Origin: Rhodobacter ferrooxidans
Lineage (GTDB): Bacteria > Pseudomonadota > Alphaproteobacteria > Rhodobacterales > Rhodobacteraceae
Assembly (NCBI RefSeq): GCF_000176015.1
Contig: NZ_ACYY01000001.1
Location: 248,001-312,000 of the forward strand
Reading direction: 5' to 3'
Length of the DNA: 64,000 nt
Position numbers and translations under genes: made by a program. Shown here piece by piece: positions 45,651 through 54,631 of the stretch (positions are counted from its first letter, which is position 1; every line of letters starts with the position of its first letter). The notes under the pieces were generated by a model that saw only the letters and a program-made list of their open reading frames with translations, was not told where the DNA came from and did not search any database.

Positions 45651-46670
45651 TCAGGCTTTGCGGATGGTGGCGCCGGGCTGCATGATCGGCAGCAGCTCCA
45701 CCACTTCGCTGGCGCGCTGACCGGCGACGATCTCGGCGGCGATGCGGCCAACCTCGTGGCGGCAGGCGTCCATCGTGGCCAACTGGATCGGCAGGCCGTC
45801 CAGCAGATCGACACCGTTGAAGCCAGCCATGCCAAGCTTGCCCGGCACGTCTATCCCCGCCTCCAGACAGTGCAGCAAGCCGCCCGCACCGATCATGTCG
45901 TTGGAATAATAAAGGAAATCCAGGTCTGGCGTGCGCTTCAGAATGGTCTGCGTCATCTCGCGGCCCTTCAGAAGCGCCGAGCCGCCGGAATAGAACTCTT
46001 GGTCCGCCACCGAAAGCCCGGCGGCAGCCAGCGCCGCGGTGAAGCCCTCCAGCCGTTTGCGGGCGCGGTGGTCGTCGGGCATCATCGTGCCCAGAAAGCC
46101 GATCCGGCGATAGCCCGCGGCGATGATCGCCTCGGCCATCTGCCGCCCGGCCCGGCGGTGCGAGATGCCGACGGCGGCATCTATCGGGGTGCCATCGACA
46201 TCCATGATCTCGACGATCGGGATGCCGGAATTCTGCATCATGGCGCGGGCGGCATCGGTATGTTCCAGCCCGGCGATGATCACCCCCGAGGGGCGCCAGG
46301 ACAGCATTTCATACAGCACCGCTTCCTCGCGGTCGGGCGCGTAGTTGGTGACACCGACCACCGGCTGCAACCCGGTGTGGTCCAGCACTTCGGAAATGCC
46401 GGTCATCACCTCGGGGAACACCATGTTCGACAGCGAGGGAATGATGACCGCCACCAGATTGACCCGCTGGCTGGCCAAAGCGCCGGCAATCTTGTTGGGC
46501 ACATAACCCAGGGCGCGCGCGGCCTCCAGCACCTTGGAGCGGGTGGCATCGGACACGTCGCCACGGCTGCGCAACACCCGGCTGACGGTCATTTCGCTGA
46601 CACCGGAAGCCTCGGACACGTCGCGCAGGGTCAGGGCGTGGCGATGATCGGCAACCGGGGGCTTGGACAC
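45651..46670 (-). CDS. LacI family transcriptional regulator (GntR/gluconate type)
   Basis: A 339-residue regulator with an N-terminal LacI helix-turn-helix (LTLRDVSEASGVSEMTVSRVLRSRGDVSDATRSKVLEAARALGYVPNKIAG) and a periplasmic-binding-protein-like ligand domain (VNLVAVIIPSLSNMVFPEVMTGI, GRQMAEAIIAAGYRRIGFLG). It resembles gluconate-type repressors. No sugar-acid genes are adjacent: efp is convergent with a 4-nt gap and a tRNA is divergent, so its targets lie elsewhere. Confidence 0.87.
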   Translation of the reverse strand: MSKPPVADHRHALTLRDVSEASGVSEMTVSRVLRSRGDVSDATRSKVLEAARALGYVPNKIAGALASQRVNLVAVIIPSLSNMVFPEVMTGISEVLDHTGLQPVVGVTNYAPDREEAVLYEMLSWRPSGVIIAGLEHTDAARAMMQNSGIPIVEIMDVDGTPIDAAVGISHRRAGRQMAEAIIAAGYRRIGFLGTMMPDDHRARKRLEGFTAALAAAGLSVADQEFYSGGSALLKGREMTQTILKRTPDLDFLYYSNDMIGAGGLLHCLEAGIDVPGKLGMAGFNGVDLLDGLPIQLATMDACRHEVGRIAAEIVAGQRASEVVELLPIMQPGATIRKA

Positions 46671-46772
46671 GGGGCAACACCTTTCAGGCTGGATATCGCC
46701 TTGTTAGCGGTATTGGCGCCGATGGCCAAGGGCCGATGCCGCACCTCTGCCTTGCAGCCCGCACCTGCCCGG

Positions 46773-46801
46773 TTGCCGAACCCGAAGAACCGGGTTAGAC
46801 A
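46773..46801 (+). promoter_or_regulatory. Promoter of tRNA-Arg(CCT)
   Basis: -35 TTGCCG (46773-46778) and -10 TAGACA (46796-46801) with a 17-nt spacer. The mature tRNA starts 16 nt downstream. Confidence 0.6.
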
Positions 46802-46817
46802 ACAGGCAGGAGATGAG

Positions 46818-47116
46818 GTCTGCGTAGCTCAGCTGGATAGAGCACAGGATTCCTATTTTAATTGGGCGTTGCACAAGGAAACGGTGCAACGGATCTGCTC
46901 AAAGTCGGGGAACGCTTCGGCGCGATTGCGCCATGCCAATCCCGAGCCAAGCCCGGTGCGCCGGGAAGGTGTAGAGACTGGACGGGCAGCGCCTGACGGC
47001 CCTCGGGCACAAGGTGAAGGGACAGTCCAGACCACGAACGCCCCCTGCGGGCGGCGGCGAAAGCCGAAGTGGTATGAATCCTGGGGCCGTGGGTTCAAAT
47101 CCCGCCGCGGACACCA
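46818..47116 (+). tRNA. tRNA-Arg(CCT), interrupted by a group I intron
   Basis: Exon 1 is 46818-46854 and exon 2 is 47077-47116, with CCA encoded. The acceptor GTCTGCG pairs with CGCGGAC (one G-U). The D arm is AGCTCAGCTGGATAGAGC, the anticodon stem CAGGA pairs with TCCTG, and the joined loop TT-CCT-AA gives anticodon CCT. The T arm is GTGGGTTCAAATCCCGC. The interruption lies directly after the last anticodon base. The tRNA cannot be aminoacylated without splicing, so the intron must self-splice. Confidence 0.95.
46855..47076 (+). mobile_element. Group I (IC3-like) intron in tRNA-Arg anticodon loop
   Basis: A 222-nt intron without an ORF. The 5' exon ends in U and the intron ends in G (47076), as group I chemistry requires. 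P2 is GTTGCAC/GTGCAAC (46868-46890) capped by a GGAAAC-type loop. The core strands are GCCAATCCCGAGCCAAGC (about 46934-46951), GTGTAGAGACTGGAC (about 46969-46983) and GGACAGTCCAGACC (about 47020-47033), closely resembling the P6/P3/P7/P8 strands of the Azoarcus and Agrobacterium tRNA introns. Known family members sit in the same tRNA-Arg(CCU) loop in alphaproteobacteria. Confidence 0.92.
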
Positions 47117-47147
47117 TCTCCTGCCCTCGGGTTCTGGCGGTTGCGGA

Positions 47148-48410
47148 TCAGCGGCGGAACCGGCGAATCATGGCGGCAATGGCGTCGATGCCGATTCTGG
47201 CGGAAAGCTGGTCGTGGTAGAAACTCCGGCCGCGCGCGCCCATCGCCGCGCGCTCGTCGGCGTTCATCGCGGCAAGTTCAAGCACTTTGGCGGCAAGATC
47301 GGCGGGGTCTTCGGGGGTGGCCGTCAAACCCGCTGCAGCCCGCAGCACCAGATCGGCGGCATCGCCGCGGACAGCCATCAGAATCGGTCGCCCGGCATAG
47401 AGATAGGCCTGTGTCTTGGAGGGGATGGTGATCCGGAACAGCGGCTCGTCCTTGAGGTGGACCAGCAGGCAGTCGGCGGCGGCCAGAAAGGCCTGCACTT
47501 CGGCAAGCGGCACCCGCGGCAGGAATCGCGTGTTGGTCAGGCCCAACCGGCCCGCCAGGTCTTCAAGGACCGGGCGCTCGGTGCCGCCGCCCATGAACAG
47601 GAAGGTCACGTCTGACCGCGATTTCTGCACCAGGGCGGCGGCCTGCAGAACCGCCTCCAGACCCTGCGCCGCCCCCATGTTGCCGGCAAACAGCAGCCGC
47701 AGGCCATCGTCGGCGTGATACCCCGCAGGCAGTGCGGCGGTTGTCGGCAAAGCGGTTTCTTCAGCCCAGTTGTAGATGACGGAAACCTTTTCCGCAGGCA
47801 CGCCACGCTGGATCAGCAGGCTGCGAAAACCCGGGGACAGCACGATGATGTGGTCGCAACCGCGATACAGCACCCCGCAGAAAAAGTTCACCACGGCCAG
47901 CAGGGCCGGGTTTTTCATCATGCCCGACGCCCCCAGCGAATCCGGCCACATGTCCTGAATATCAAGGACAATCGGTGTGCGGCGGAACAGTTTGGCGGCA
48001 ACGGCGGCCAATCCGGCGGTCAGCGAGGGGTAATAGACGTAAATCAGGTCGGCGCGACGGGCGCGGAACAGCAGATAGGCCAAGGACGTGAAGAAAAAGC
48101 TGAGGTAGCACAGAATACGCCGGACAGCGCTTTGGTCGTGCGAGGGATACATCGCCAGCCGCGTCACCTCGACGCCGTCCATCCGTTGTCGCAGCAGCGG
48201 CCGGATGCGATGCCCCGGATAGACCTTGCCGCCCGGATAGTTGGGAAAGCCGGTCACCACCTCGGCTTCAATGCCGCGGTCGCGCAAGGCCTTGATGAAG
48301 CCAAGCCCCTTGAACGTCGGCTCGGGGTCGAACAACTGACTGAGATAGATGATGCGACAGGGGTTCCCGGATGCCGGATCCGGGCCTGCGGATCGGGCGG
48401 ACGCGATCAT
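47148..48410 (-). CDS. wbuB: Glycosyltransferase WbuB-like, probable L-FucNAc transferase
   Basis: A 420-residue GT4-type (GT-B fold) transferase. The N-terminal half has IIYLSQLFDPEPTFKGLGFIKALRDRG and VVTGFPNYPGG. The C-terminal donor domain has LLFAGNMGAAQGLEAVLQAA and FRITIPSKTQAYLYAGRPIL with the E/S-x7-E-like region. This pattern matches WbuB/CapL/WcaI proteins that transfer N-acetyl-L-fucosamine. Its start overlaps the fnlC stop (ATGA), and the FnlABC enzymes upstream make the predicted donor. It is the last gene of the operon and runs toward the tRNA-Arg gene. Confidence 0.83.
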   Translation of the reverse strand: MIASARSAGPDPASGNPCRIIYLSQLFDPEPTFKGLGFIKALRDRGIEAEVVTGFPNYPGGKVYPGHRIRPLLRQRMDGVEVTRLAMYPSHDQSAVRRILCYLSFFFTSLAYLLFRARRADLIYVYYPSLTAGLAAVAAKLFRRTPIVLDIQDMWPDSLGASGMMKNPALLAVVNFFCGVLYRGCDHIIVLSPGFRSLLIQRGVPAEKVSVIYNWAEETALPTTAALPAGYHADDGLRLLFAGNMGAAQGLEAVLQAAALVQKSRSDVTFLFMGGGTERPVLEDLAGRLGLTNTRFLPRVPLAEVQAFLAAADCLLVHLKDEPLFRITIPSKTQAYLYAGRPILMAVRGDAADLVLRAAAGLTATPEDPADLAAKVLELAAMNADERAAMGARGRSFYHDQLSARIGIDAIAAMIRRFRR

Positions 48411-49561
48411 GTCAGGTCGTTGGTGCGAATACCGTCCCAGGTATTCGACAATTTTGCAGTGCCGAGAATCAGGCTGACCACCCGTTCCGAGGTGTTGGTG
48501 ATGCAGTAATCCGCCGGCACCGGCTGCGGCAGGCCTGCGGCAACACGATCAGCAAACATCCGGGTCACGGCATCGACGCCATTCAACATGGTGTCGCGGT
48601 CCAGCCCGGTCATCAGGATGCAGCCGACGTCCAGGCCCTCGGGCCGCTCGATGGCGTCGCGCGGCGTGATGGCGGGAAACCCCAGAATCGAGGCTTCTTC
48701 GGCAATGGTGCCGCTGTCGGAAATGGCACAAAAAGCCTGCATCTGCAGGTGGTTGTAATCGTGAAAGCCGAAGGGCTTGAGGTATTGCACCCGCGGATCC
48801 AGACTTTGGTTCCCCAGCGCCTCCAGACGTTTGCGGGTGCGCGGGTGGGTGGAAACGATCACCGGCATGTCATGGCGCACCGCCAGCGCGTTCAGCGTGG
48901 CTTGCAGGGCGGCAAGCCGGTCGCTGCTGTCAACGTTTTCCTCGCGGTGCAGCGAGACGATGAAATAGCCGCGCGCCCGCAGGCCCAACCGCTGCAACAC
49001 GTCCGAGGCGTCAATGCGGCTACGGTAATGCTCCAGCACCTCGCGCATCGGCGAGCCGGTCAGGTAGATGCGGCGGTGCTGGATGCCTTCGGACAGCAGA
49101 TGCCGGCGGGCATGTTCGGTGTAGACCAGATTGAAATCGGCAATGTGATCGACGATCTTGCGATTGGTCTCCTCGGGCACGTTGCGGTCGAACGAGCGGT
49201 TGCCGGCTTCCATGTGATAGACCGGCACCTTCATCCGCCGGGCAATGATGGCGGCGATGGCGGAATTGGTGTCGCCCAGCACCAGAACGGCATCGGGGCG
49301 GCGATCCCGGATCACCTTTTCGCTTTCGATCAGAATCTTGCCCATGGTCTCGCCCAGGCTGCCACCGCCGGTGCCAAGAAAATGGTCGGGGCGGCGCACG
49401 CCGAGGTCCTGGAAAAACACCTCGTTCAGCTCGTGGTCCCAGTTCTGCCCGGTATGGACGATGCAATGATCGGTGAAATCATCCAGTCGCGCCATCACCC
49501 GCGATAGCCGGATGATCTCGGGGCGGGTGCCAAGGATGGTCATCACATTCAATCGGGTCAT
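48407..49561 (-). CDS. fnlC: UDP-sugar 2-epimerase FnlC/WbjD/CapG-like
   Basis: A 384-residue non-hydrolysing UDP-HexNAc 2-epimerase of the WecB superfamily (MTILGTRPEIIRLSRVMARLD, HTGQNWDHELNEVFFQDLGV, MEAGNRSFDRNVPEETNRKIVDHI, SLHREENVD, SDSGTIAEEASILGFPAI). Within the FnlABC trio it converts UDP-N-acetyl-L-pneumosamine to UDP-N-acetyl-L-fucosamine. It differs from the second epimerase (wecB) in having the NRSFDRNVPEE form. It lies 3 nt after fnlB and overlaps wbuB. Confidence 0.88.
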   Translation of the reverse strand: MTRLNVMTILGTRPEIIRLSRVMARLDDFTDHCIVHTGQNWDHELNEVFFQDLGVRRPDHFLGTGGGSLGETMGKILIESEKVIRDRRPDAVLVLGDTNSAIAAIIARRMKVPVYHMEAGNRSFDRNVPEETNRKIVDHIADFNLVYTEHARRHLLSEGIQHRRIYLTGSPMREVLEHYRSRIDASDVLQRLGLRARGYFIVSLHREENVDSSDRLAALQATLNALAVRHDMPVIVSTHPRTRKRLEALGNQSLDPRVQYLKPFGFHDYNHLQMQAFCAISDSGTIAEEASILGFPAITPRDAIERPEGLDVGCILMTGLDRDTMLNGVDAVTRMFADRVAAGLPQPVPADYCITNTSERVVSLILGTAKLSNTWDGIRTNDLT

Positions 49562-49564
49562 GGA

Positions 49565-50689
49565 TCAGACTTTCACTACGGGGTCGGCATAGGTGTCGGG
49601 TGCGGCCGGATCGAACAGATCATGCGTCCAGAACAGGGTCAGCAGCGGCTTGTCACCGACATTGGTGATATTGTGGGTGTGCAGCGTTGGCATGTCCACC
49701 GGGGCGGGCGTATCGCCGCTGACCCGGTATTCCCAGACCGGAGCGTGCAGCACGCGGCGGATGCGAATGACCGCTTCGCCCTCCAGCACCAGAAAACGTT
49801 CGACCTTGTTCAGGTGGAAGTGGTCGCCGCGGGTCACGCCCGGTTTGGTCCAGCTGAGGAAGGTCTGGCCACCGCCACCACCCTTCACCGCCTCGAACAG
49901 CGTGCCGCGCGGATCGGTGTTGAGGCTGAGCGGCCGCGGAAAACCCGACGGGTAAAGTGCGGCGCGATAGCTGTTGAACAATGCCAGATCAAAGGGATCG
50001 CCCAGATCGGGAAAGATGTTGGCGCGGTAGTCGCGGTGAAACCCGCTCAGCATATCCAGCAGGTCCGGCACGCCGGTCGGGTGCGGCACCGGGCACAGCT
50101 CGCCGGTCGTGCCATTGAGAACGGCGGCAATGGCGGCTTCCGCCGCAGCACCCGCATGCAGCAACGCCACCCGACCATCGGGGTTCACCTGCGGTCGCTG
50201 ACCCGCGATGACTGCATCAATGAAGGTCGCCGTCACATTGTTGTAGTGCGGCCTGGCACACTCACCGAAAATGTGCGGCAAGATCAGATTGGTATATCGA
50301 CCTTTCGTCTGCGCCAGAATCTCGTGCGCCCGCCTTTTCGATCGCCCATAGGGGGTGTCCAGCGTCGCATGGGTCGAGTTCGCATAGACGATATGCGGAC
50401 TGGCATCCACATCCTGGCAAGCACGCAAAAGCGTGTCGGCAATCGCCGGGTTTCCACTTTCGACATCGGCATCCGAGGCGCGGTTGACACCGGCAAAATG
50501 CAACACCGCATCCGCACCGCGCAGCGCGTCCCGGCGCTGATGCGGATCGTCCAGCCCCGCATGATCAAGCGCAACCAGATCAAAGGGCTGCGTCTCGCCC
50601 TTGAACCGCGCCGCGCAATTGCGGGCATGCAGCCGCACGGCCGCGTGCCAGCCGATCAACCCTGCGGCTCCGGTAATGACGATCTTCAT
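49565..50689 (-). CDS. fnlB: Bifunctional epimerase/reductase FnlB/WbjC/CapF-like
   Basis: A 374-residue two-domain enzyme. The N-terminal SDR domain begins KIVITGAAGLIGWHAAV and carries YANSTHATLDTPYGRSKRRAHEI with the Y-x3-K motif. The C-terminal cupin domain has WTKPGVTRGDHFHLNKVERFLVLEGEAVIRIRR with metal/catalytic His residues. CapF epimerises C3 (cupin) and reduces C4 (SDR) of the dehydratase product on the path to UDP-L-FucNAc. Overlap with fnlA (ATGA) and a 3-nt gap to fnlC support one pathway unit. Confidence 0.9.
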   Translation of the reverse strand: MKIVITGAAGLIGWHAAVRLHARNCAARFKGETQPFDLVALDHAGLDDPHQRRDALRGADAVLHFAGVNRASDADVESGNPAIADTLLRACQDVDASPHIVYANSTHATLDTPYGRSKRRAHEILAQTKGRYTNLILPHIFGECARPHYNNVTATFIDAVIAGQRPQVNPDGRVALLHAGAAAEAAIAAVLNGTTGELCPVPHPTGVPDLLDMLSGFHRDYRANIFPDLGDPFDLALFNSYRAALYPSGFPRPLSLNTDPRGTLFEAVKGGGGGQTFLSWTKPGVTRGDHFHLNKVERFLVLEGEAVIRIRRVLHAPVWEYRVSGDTPAPVDMPTLHTHNITNVGDKPLLTLFWTHDLFDPAAPDTYADPVVKV

Positions 50690-51720
50690 TGGGCTTTCTG
50701 GCCCCAGGATTCGACTTCCACGCGTACTTCTGGCAACGACATCAGCAACTCCTTGATGGCCGAGACGTCAAGCCGGAGGGTATTGTGCGAATGATAATCT
50801 TCGTGCCGGGCAGCCGCGCGGTCACCCTCGGTGAAATAAGCCTTATAGTTCAAGTCCCGCTCATCCATGCGAATTCGGTAATAATCGCCCATGTCCTCAC
50901 TTTGCGCCAATTCCTGAGCACTGGCCAGAGTTTCATACAACTTTTCGGCGTGACGCCAGCCGATGACTTCTACCGGATATTCTGGAACGCCCATCAACTC
51001 TTTCAACGCGACCACCAAATCAGCAATCGTCGAAGCCGGCGCCTTGCGAATGAAAAGATCACCCTGGCGGGCGTGATTGAAGGCATGATGAACCAAAGCC
51101 ACGGAATCCCGCAGCGGCATCAGAAACCGCGTCATGGCAGGTTCTGTGATCGTCACAGGCCTGCCGCTTTTGATCTGTCGGATGAACAGCGGGATAGCCG
51201 AGCCGCGTGAATACATCACGTTGCCATAACGAACCATCGAGATCGTGGTCCTAGCGTCCGGACTTAAGCTGCGCGCCATTGACAGCGCAACTTTCTCCAT
51301 CATCGCCTTGGAAATACCCATCGCATTGATCGGGAAAACCGCCTTGTCAGTCGAAAGGCAAACCACACTTCGCACACCGGCAGCCACCGACGCACGCAGC
51401 ACATTTTCGGACCCGATCACATTGGTTCGCAATGCCTCCATTGGGAAGAATTCGCACGAGGGAACCTGTTTCAAGGCCGCGGCATGAAACACACAATCAA
51501 CGCCATCGACGGCACGGTCCACACTGTCGCGATCCCGTATATCTCCGATAAAGAATTTTACCCGCGGATCCCGAAGCTCGTTGCGCAGCGCATCCTGTTT
51601 TTCCTCATCCCGGCTTAAAACTCGAACTTCGGTCACTTGCGTCGCCAACAAATCACGCAGCATCGTCTTTCCGAAGGAACCGGTTCCTCCGGTAATTAGC
51701 ACCGATTCCATATCCATCAT
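50686..51720 (-). CDS. fnlA: UDP-GlcNAc 4,6-dehydratase/5-epimerase FnlA/WbjB/CapE-like
   Basis: A 344-residue extended SDR enzyme making the first intermediate of UDP-L-FucNAc. It has the NAD motif LITGGTGSFGKTML, DRDSVDRAVDGVDCVFHAAALKQVPSCEFFP, and the catalytic region STDKAVFPINAMGISKAMMEKV, in which Met replaces the usual active-site Tyr, as in CapE-type enzymes. The start is one of three close ATGs (51720, 51717 or 51711). From here downstream in the operon the DNA returns to high GC, while the genes upstream are AT-richer. Confidence 0.9.
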   Translation of the reverse strand: MMDMESVLITGGTGSFGKTMLRDLLATQVTEVRVLSRDEEKQDALRNELRDPRVKFFIGDIRDRDSVDRAVDGVDCVFHAAALKQVPSCEFFPMEALRTNVIGSENVLRASVAAGVRSVVCLSTDKAVFPINAMGISKAMMEKVALSMARSLSPDARTTISMVRYGNVMYSRGSAIPLFIRQIKSGRPVTITEPAMTRFLMPLRDSVALVHHAFNHARQGDLFIRKAPASTIADLVVALKELMGVPEYPVEVIGWRHAEKLYETLASAQELAQSEDMGDYYRIRMDERDLNYKAYFTEGDRAAARHEDYHSHNTLRLDVSAIKELLMSLPEVRVEVESWGQKAQ

Positions 51721-51785
51721 CCCGCCAGAGCCCCCTTTTTTTCCAAACCACGCAGAAAATTCAATTCATGACGTTCGGCAATCGC

Positions 51786-52925
51786 TCACGCTCTGGTCTG
51801 GCGCCCTATTTCCGCAATCCGTTCACACAGACGATCAACCTGCACATCAAAAACCGGAAACTGATCGTCAAAGGACGCAAGATTTTCTTGCGCATTGGCG
51901 ATCAATTCGGGCTCACGCACCAGGCGCACCACAAGATCGGTCAAAGCCCCGACATCTCCATACGGGACCGACCAAGCGGCTCCTGCCTTTACGAACCGGT
52001 CTGCCGTTTCAACTTCGGAATTCACAACAAAAGGCTTCCGATAAAAAACACAGTCGCCCCATTTATTCGATTCTGCCATCCGGTTGATCGGGACAGCCGG
52101 ATCGTAAAATGTCAAAGCGATGTCACTTTCAAGGTACAGCGAAAGGGCCTTTGCCTGCGGCAATTCACCATGGTAAATAACGTCCGGATCACTTAGGTAA
52201 CACTGAAGCAATTTATCCGGAAGAAAGCCGGCGACATGCATGCAGGCCTTGACACCGTTCCTCCGCAACTCCTGAAGCAAAGCAAGAAGAACCAGTGCAC
52301 CCCGAGTTTCAACAAGCCAACCATTGACGTAAAGCACAATGTCGGCAGAAACGCGCTTTCCGGCAAGTGCAAAACCCTCATCCAAATCTGCACGACTGGG
52401 ACTGTTTTTTAGTTCAAACATGTTCTCATTTCTCCATTCATATCTGGAGAACCCAGGAACAATGTGCAGGTCAACCTTGCGCGATGTGTAGAGTTCTAAC
52501 GATTTCAGAACTCGATTCAGAAATCCGCTCAAACCCAAAACCATCGAAAACCGATCCGCATCGTCAAAGATGACCTTTGACCGCGTCAGTTTCGCCGCAA
52601 GACATGCCGGAAAAGCGGACTCCCACCCAAGACAATAAAGTGTTTGTCCGCGGCCAAGAGCAAGAACACGGAAGAACACAACGATGATCCAAAGCGGATA
52701 CATCGCTCTCGCGCTCTTAGAATTGTGGCCACCGCCGGTCAGGATTATTTTCTCCCGTATCGGAACTCCTTGCCACCGCCATTGCGCCGCTTCTCCCTTA
52801 ATTCTGTCCCAACCCATAAAATCAACACCGAAGCCGGATTTTTGAAAACCCCGTACGAGTTTTGCCAAGCGTTGACGGCGACGCGGCGCCGGAAGCGGCG
52901 CGACAATGGTGATCCTACTGGGCAT
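51786..52925 (-). CDS. Glycosyltransferase, GT4-like
   Basis: A 379-residue probable GT-B glycosyltransferase (MPSRITIVAPLPAPRRRQRLAKLVRGFQKSGF, LYCLGWESAFPACLAAKLTRSKVIFDDADRF, LPQAKALSLYLESDIALTFYDP, NKWGDCVFYRKPFVVNSEV). The sequence is diverged, so donor and acceptor are uncertain. With WecB/WecC in the operon, a ManNAcA transferase would complete the predicted repeat unit, but this is inference. Its start overlaps the wzx end by 11 nt. Base composition is lower in GC than the fnl genes. Confidence 0.72.
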   Translation of the reverse strand: MPSRITIVAPLPAPRRRQRLAKLVRGFQKSGFGVDFMGWDRIKGEAAQWRWQGVPIREKIILTGGGHNSKSARAMYPLWIIVVFFRVLALGRGQTLYCLGWESAFPACLAAKLTRSKVIFDDADRFSMVLGLSGFLNRVLKSLELYTSRKVDLHIVPGFSRYEWRNENMFELKNSPSRADLDEGFALAGKRVSADIVLYVNGWLVETRGALVLLALLQELRRNGVKACMHVAGFLPDKLLQCYLSDPDVIYHGELPQAKALSLYLESDIALTFYDPAVPINRMAESNKWGDCVFYRKPFVVNSEVETADRFVKAGAAWSVPYGDVGALTDLVVRLVREPELIANAQENLASFDDQFPVFDVQVDRLCERIAEIGRQTRA

Positions 52926-54114
52926 CTGATCCTCTGAAACGGGAAATCCAATGAATCATTAAGTATCCGAACGCCGTCCTCAGTGTCAAATTCAAAGCAG
53001 CACCCCATGCAGCACCGTACTGCGCCTCCATGCCGAAACCGAAAGTCAGGAAAAGATAGAGTGCGGCGGCCAATCCCAAACACAACAATTGGCCCAAGAT
53101 AAAAGCATCATGCTGCCGAATGGATCCGAAATTGCCCACAAAAGCACTGGGAAGCGTATAGAGAAGGCGAGCCAAACTTCCAAAAGTGAAAGCAAGGACT
53201 AAAGATAAATCCGTCGCGCCCATGTCGAAAAATTGCCAAGCAAAGTAACCAAAATTAAATGCCAGAAAGACGCAAACCAAGGAAACACCAACGGCATGCA
53301 ACCAATACTCACTGAGTTGAAATAAAAACTTCAGCCGATTGTCTCGCACCCACGGCCCTGCTAGGAACCCAAGGAAGCCACCCACTGCTGAAATTGGAAG
53401 CACAAAAAAAGTCAAATGCGAAAAATAAGTTGCAACAGCGTGAACGTCACTGAATGTGTTTACCAAAACTATTTCCAGATACTGCGAAAACGCAAGAAGA
53501 AGCGACGAAGCGTAAAACCGTAGACCTACACGATATACCTTCCTAACTGAAAAATCCTCTTCCGACTGAACCTGTTGAATGGGAAAAGACAATGCGACGG
53601 CAACCGACAACGCTGATACCGAAAACATTGCAATCATTGTTGTGGAAATTGCGTCAATCGGTAAATTAAACGTGCAAACAGAAGCAAAAATTAAAAATGC
53701 GCAAAGCTTCCAGACTTGGTCTGACAACTGCGCTAAAACTCGGAAAAGATTAGACCGAAAGTATTGAGTCGCCATCATTGTCAGACTTGCCGATACACCA
53801 ACGAATGCCATCCAGCGCGCATCTGAATGCTCCGCAAAGCTATCGTATCCAATAGAAAAAATACTCGACAGGATAGGGATTTGAACCAGCGCCATTACAA
53901 GAATTCTCTTGGAATATTGACGAAAGCGAATTGCGGATTGATCAAGGCCCATCAAGCACAGAACAGAAAAAATGCCGATAAATGATCTCGTCGTCGCCCA
54001 ACGTGCGACCTGATCAACGCTGAAAGAGGTTGTTGCTAGAATATCCGCCATCACTAGCGATGCCGTCCCTATCGCGTAGACCGAAAAAGACAATATGATC
54101 GAGCGCCTATCCAA
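52915..54114 (-). CDS. wzx: Wzx-like polysaccharide flippase
   Basis: A 399-residue integral membrane protein with about 11-12 hydrophobic segments and few charged loops, resembling the MOP/polysaccharide exporter superfamily (MADILATTSFSVDQVARWATTRSFIGIFSVLCLMGLD near the N-terminus). It would move the lipid-linked repeat unit across the inner membrane. Identification rests on topology and position between wzy, an acetyltransferase and glycosyltransferases, since Wzx sequences are highly variable. It overlaps both neighbours by 8-11 nt. Confidence 0.72.
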   Translation of the reverse strand: MDRRSIILSFSVYAIGTASLVMADILATTSFSVDQVARWATTRSFIGIFSVLCLMGLDQSAIRFRQYSKRILVMALVQIPILSSIFSIGYDSFAEHSDARWMAFVGVSASLTMMATQYFRSNLFRVLAQLSDQVWKLCAFLIFASVCTFNLPIDAISTTMIAMFSVSALSVAVALSFPIQQVQSEEDFSVRKVYRVGLRFYASSLLLAFSQYLEIVLVNTFSDVHAVATYFSHLTFFVLPISAVGGFLGFLAGPWVRDNRLKFLFQLSEYWLHAVGVSLVCVFLAFNFGYFAWQFFDMGATDLSLVLAFTFGSLARLLYTLPSAFVGNFGSIRQHDAFILGQLLCLGLAAALYLFLTFGFGMEAQYGAAWGAALNLTLRTAFGYLMIHWISRFRGSDAQ

Positions 54115-54631
54115 CTATTCGACGCAGCCTCACTATCCGGGCTGGCACACCTGCAACAATTGCGTAGTCAGGTACATCATTCGTCACTATGGCACCCGCC
54201 GCTATGATTGCCCCAACACCGATCTGATTTACTGACGCCAGAATTTTAGCTCCCGATCCAATCCAGGCATCTGAGCCGATCACAAGACGAGAAAACGTAA
54301 CCTGCTCATCCCGCCAGCTTACAGGGACATTGTCAATTGGATGCTCATGCGTGAAAATCAGTACATTCTCTGAAATTGTCACACGCTCACCAAAATTCAA
54401 TCCCCCCGAAGTATCGATTAGCGAGCCACGACCGACGTGTAAACCTGCGGAAATGTCCACAGTTGCATGAGGATTAAGGTGCAAAGGCTGAATACGAACA
54501 AAAGAATCAACATTAATTGCATTAGTCCGCAGCATGCGATTGAAAACTGTATTGCGAATTCGCCTTAGAGGCCCAATTCCAAGTATTCCATTGTCGCGCG
54601 TCAACTTGTATATAAAAATCCAAATGTTCAT
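54107..54631 (-). CDS. Hexapeptide-repeat acyltransferase (probable polysaccharide O-acetyltransferase)
   Basis: A 174-residue left-handed beta-helix acetyltransferase. The repeats run from about residue 50 to the end (VDISAGLHVGRGSLIDTSGG, VIGSDAWIGSGAKILASV, IGVGAIIAAGAIVTNDVPDYAIVAGVPARIVR). The catalytic His lies in IFTHEHPID at about H95/H97. It matches WcaF/NodL-type enzymes that O-acetylate sugars with acetyl-CoA. Its start overlaps the wzy stop by ATGA. Confidence 0.85.
   Translation of the reverse strand: MNIWIFIYKLTRDNGILGIGPLRRIRNTVFNRMLRTNAINVDSFVRIQPLHLNPHATVDISAGLHVGRGSLIDTSGGLNFGERVTISENVLIFTHEHPIDNVPVSWRDEQVTFSRLVIGSDAWIGSGAKILASVNQIGVGAIIAAGAIVTNDVPDYAIVAGVPARIVRLRRIVG

Noticed and set aside
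46690-46725. TGTTAGCGGTATTG upstream of the LacI-type gene as an autoregulatory operator
   Set aside because: The two halves are not good inverted repeats, so it is not convincing as a LacI-family operator.
46855-47076. Homing endonuclease within the intron
   Set aside because: The intron is only 222 nt and contains no meaningful ORF.
46818-47116. tRNA-Arg as an integration (att) site for the adjacent polysaccharide locus
   Set aside because: I looked for a second copy of the tRNA 3' end in the window and saw none, and there is no integrase gene. The split is explained by the group I intron.
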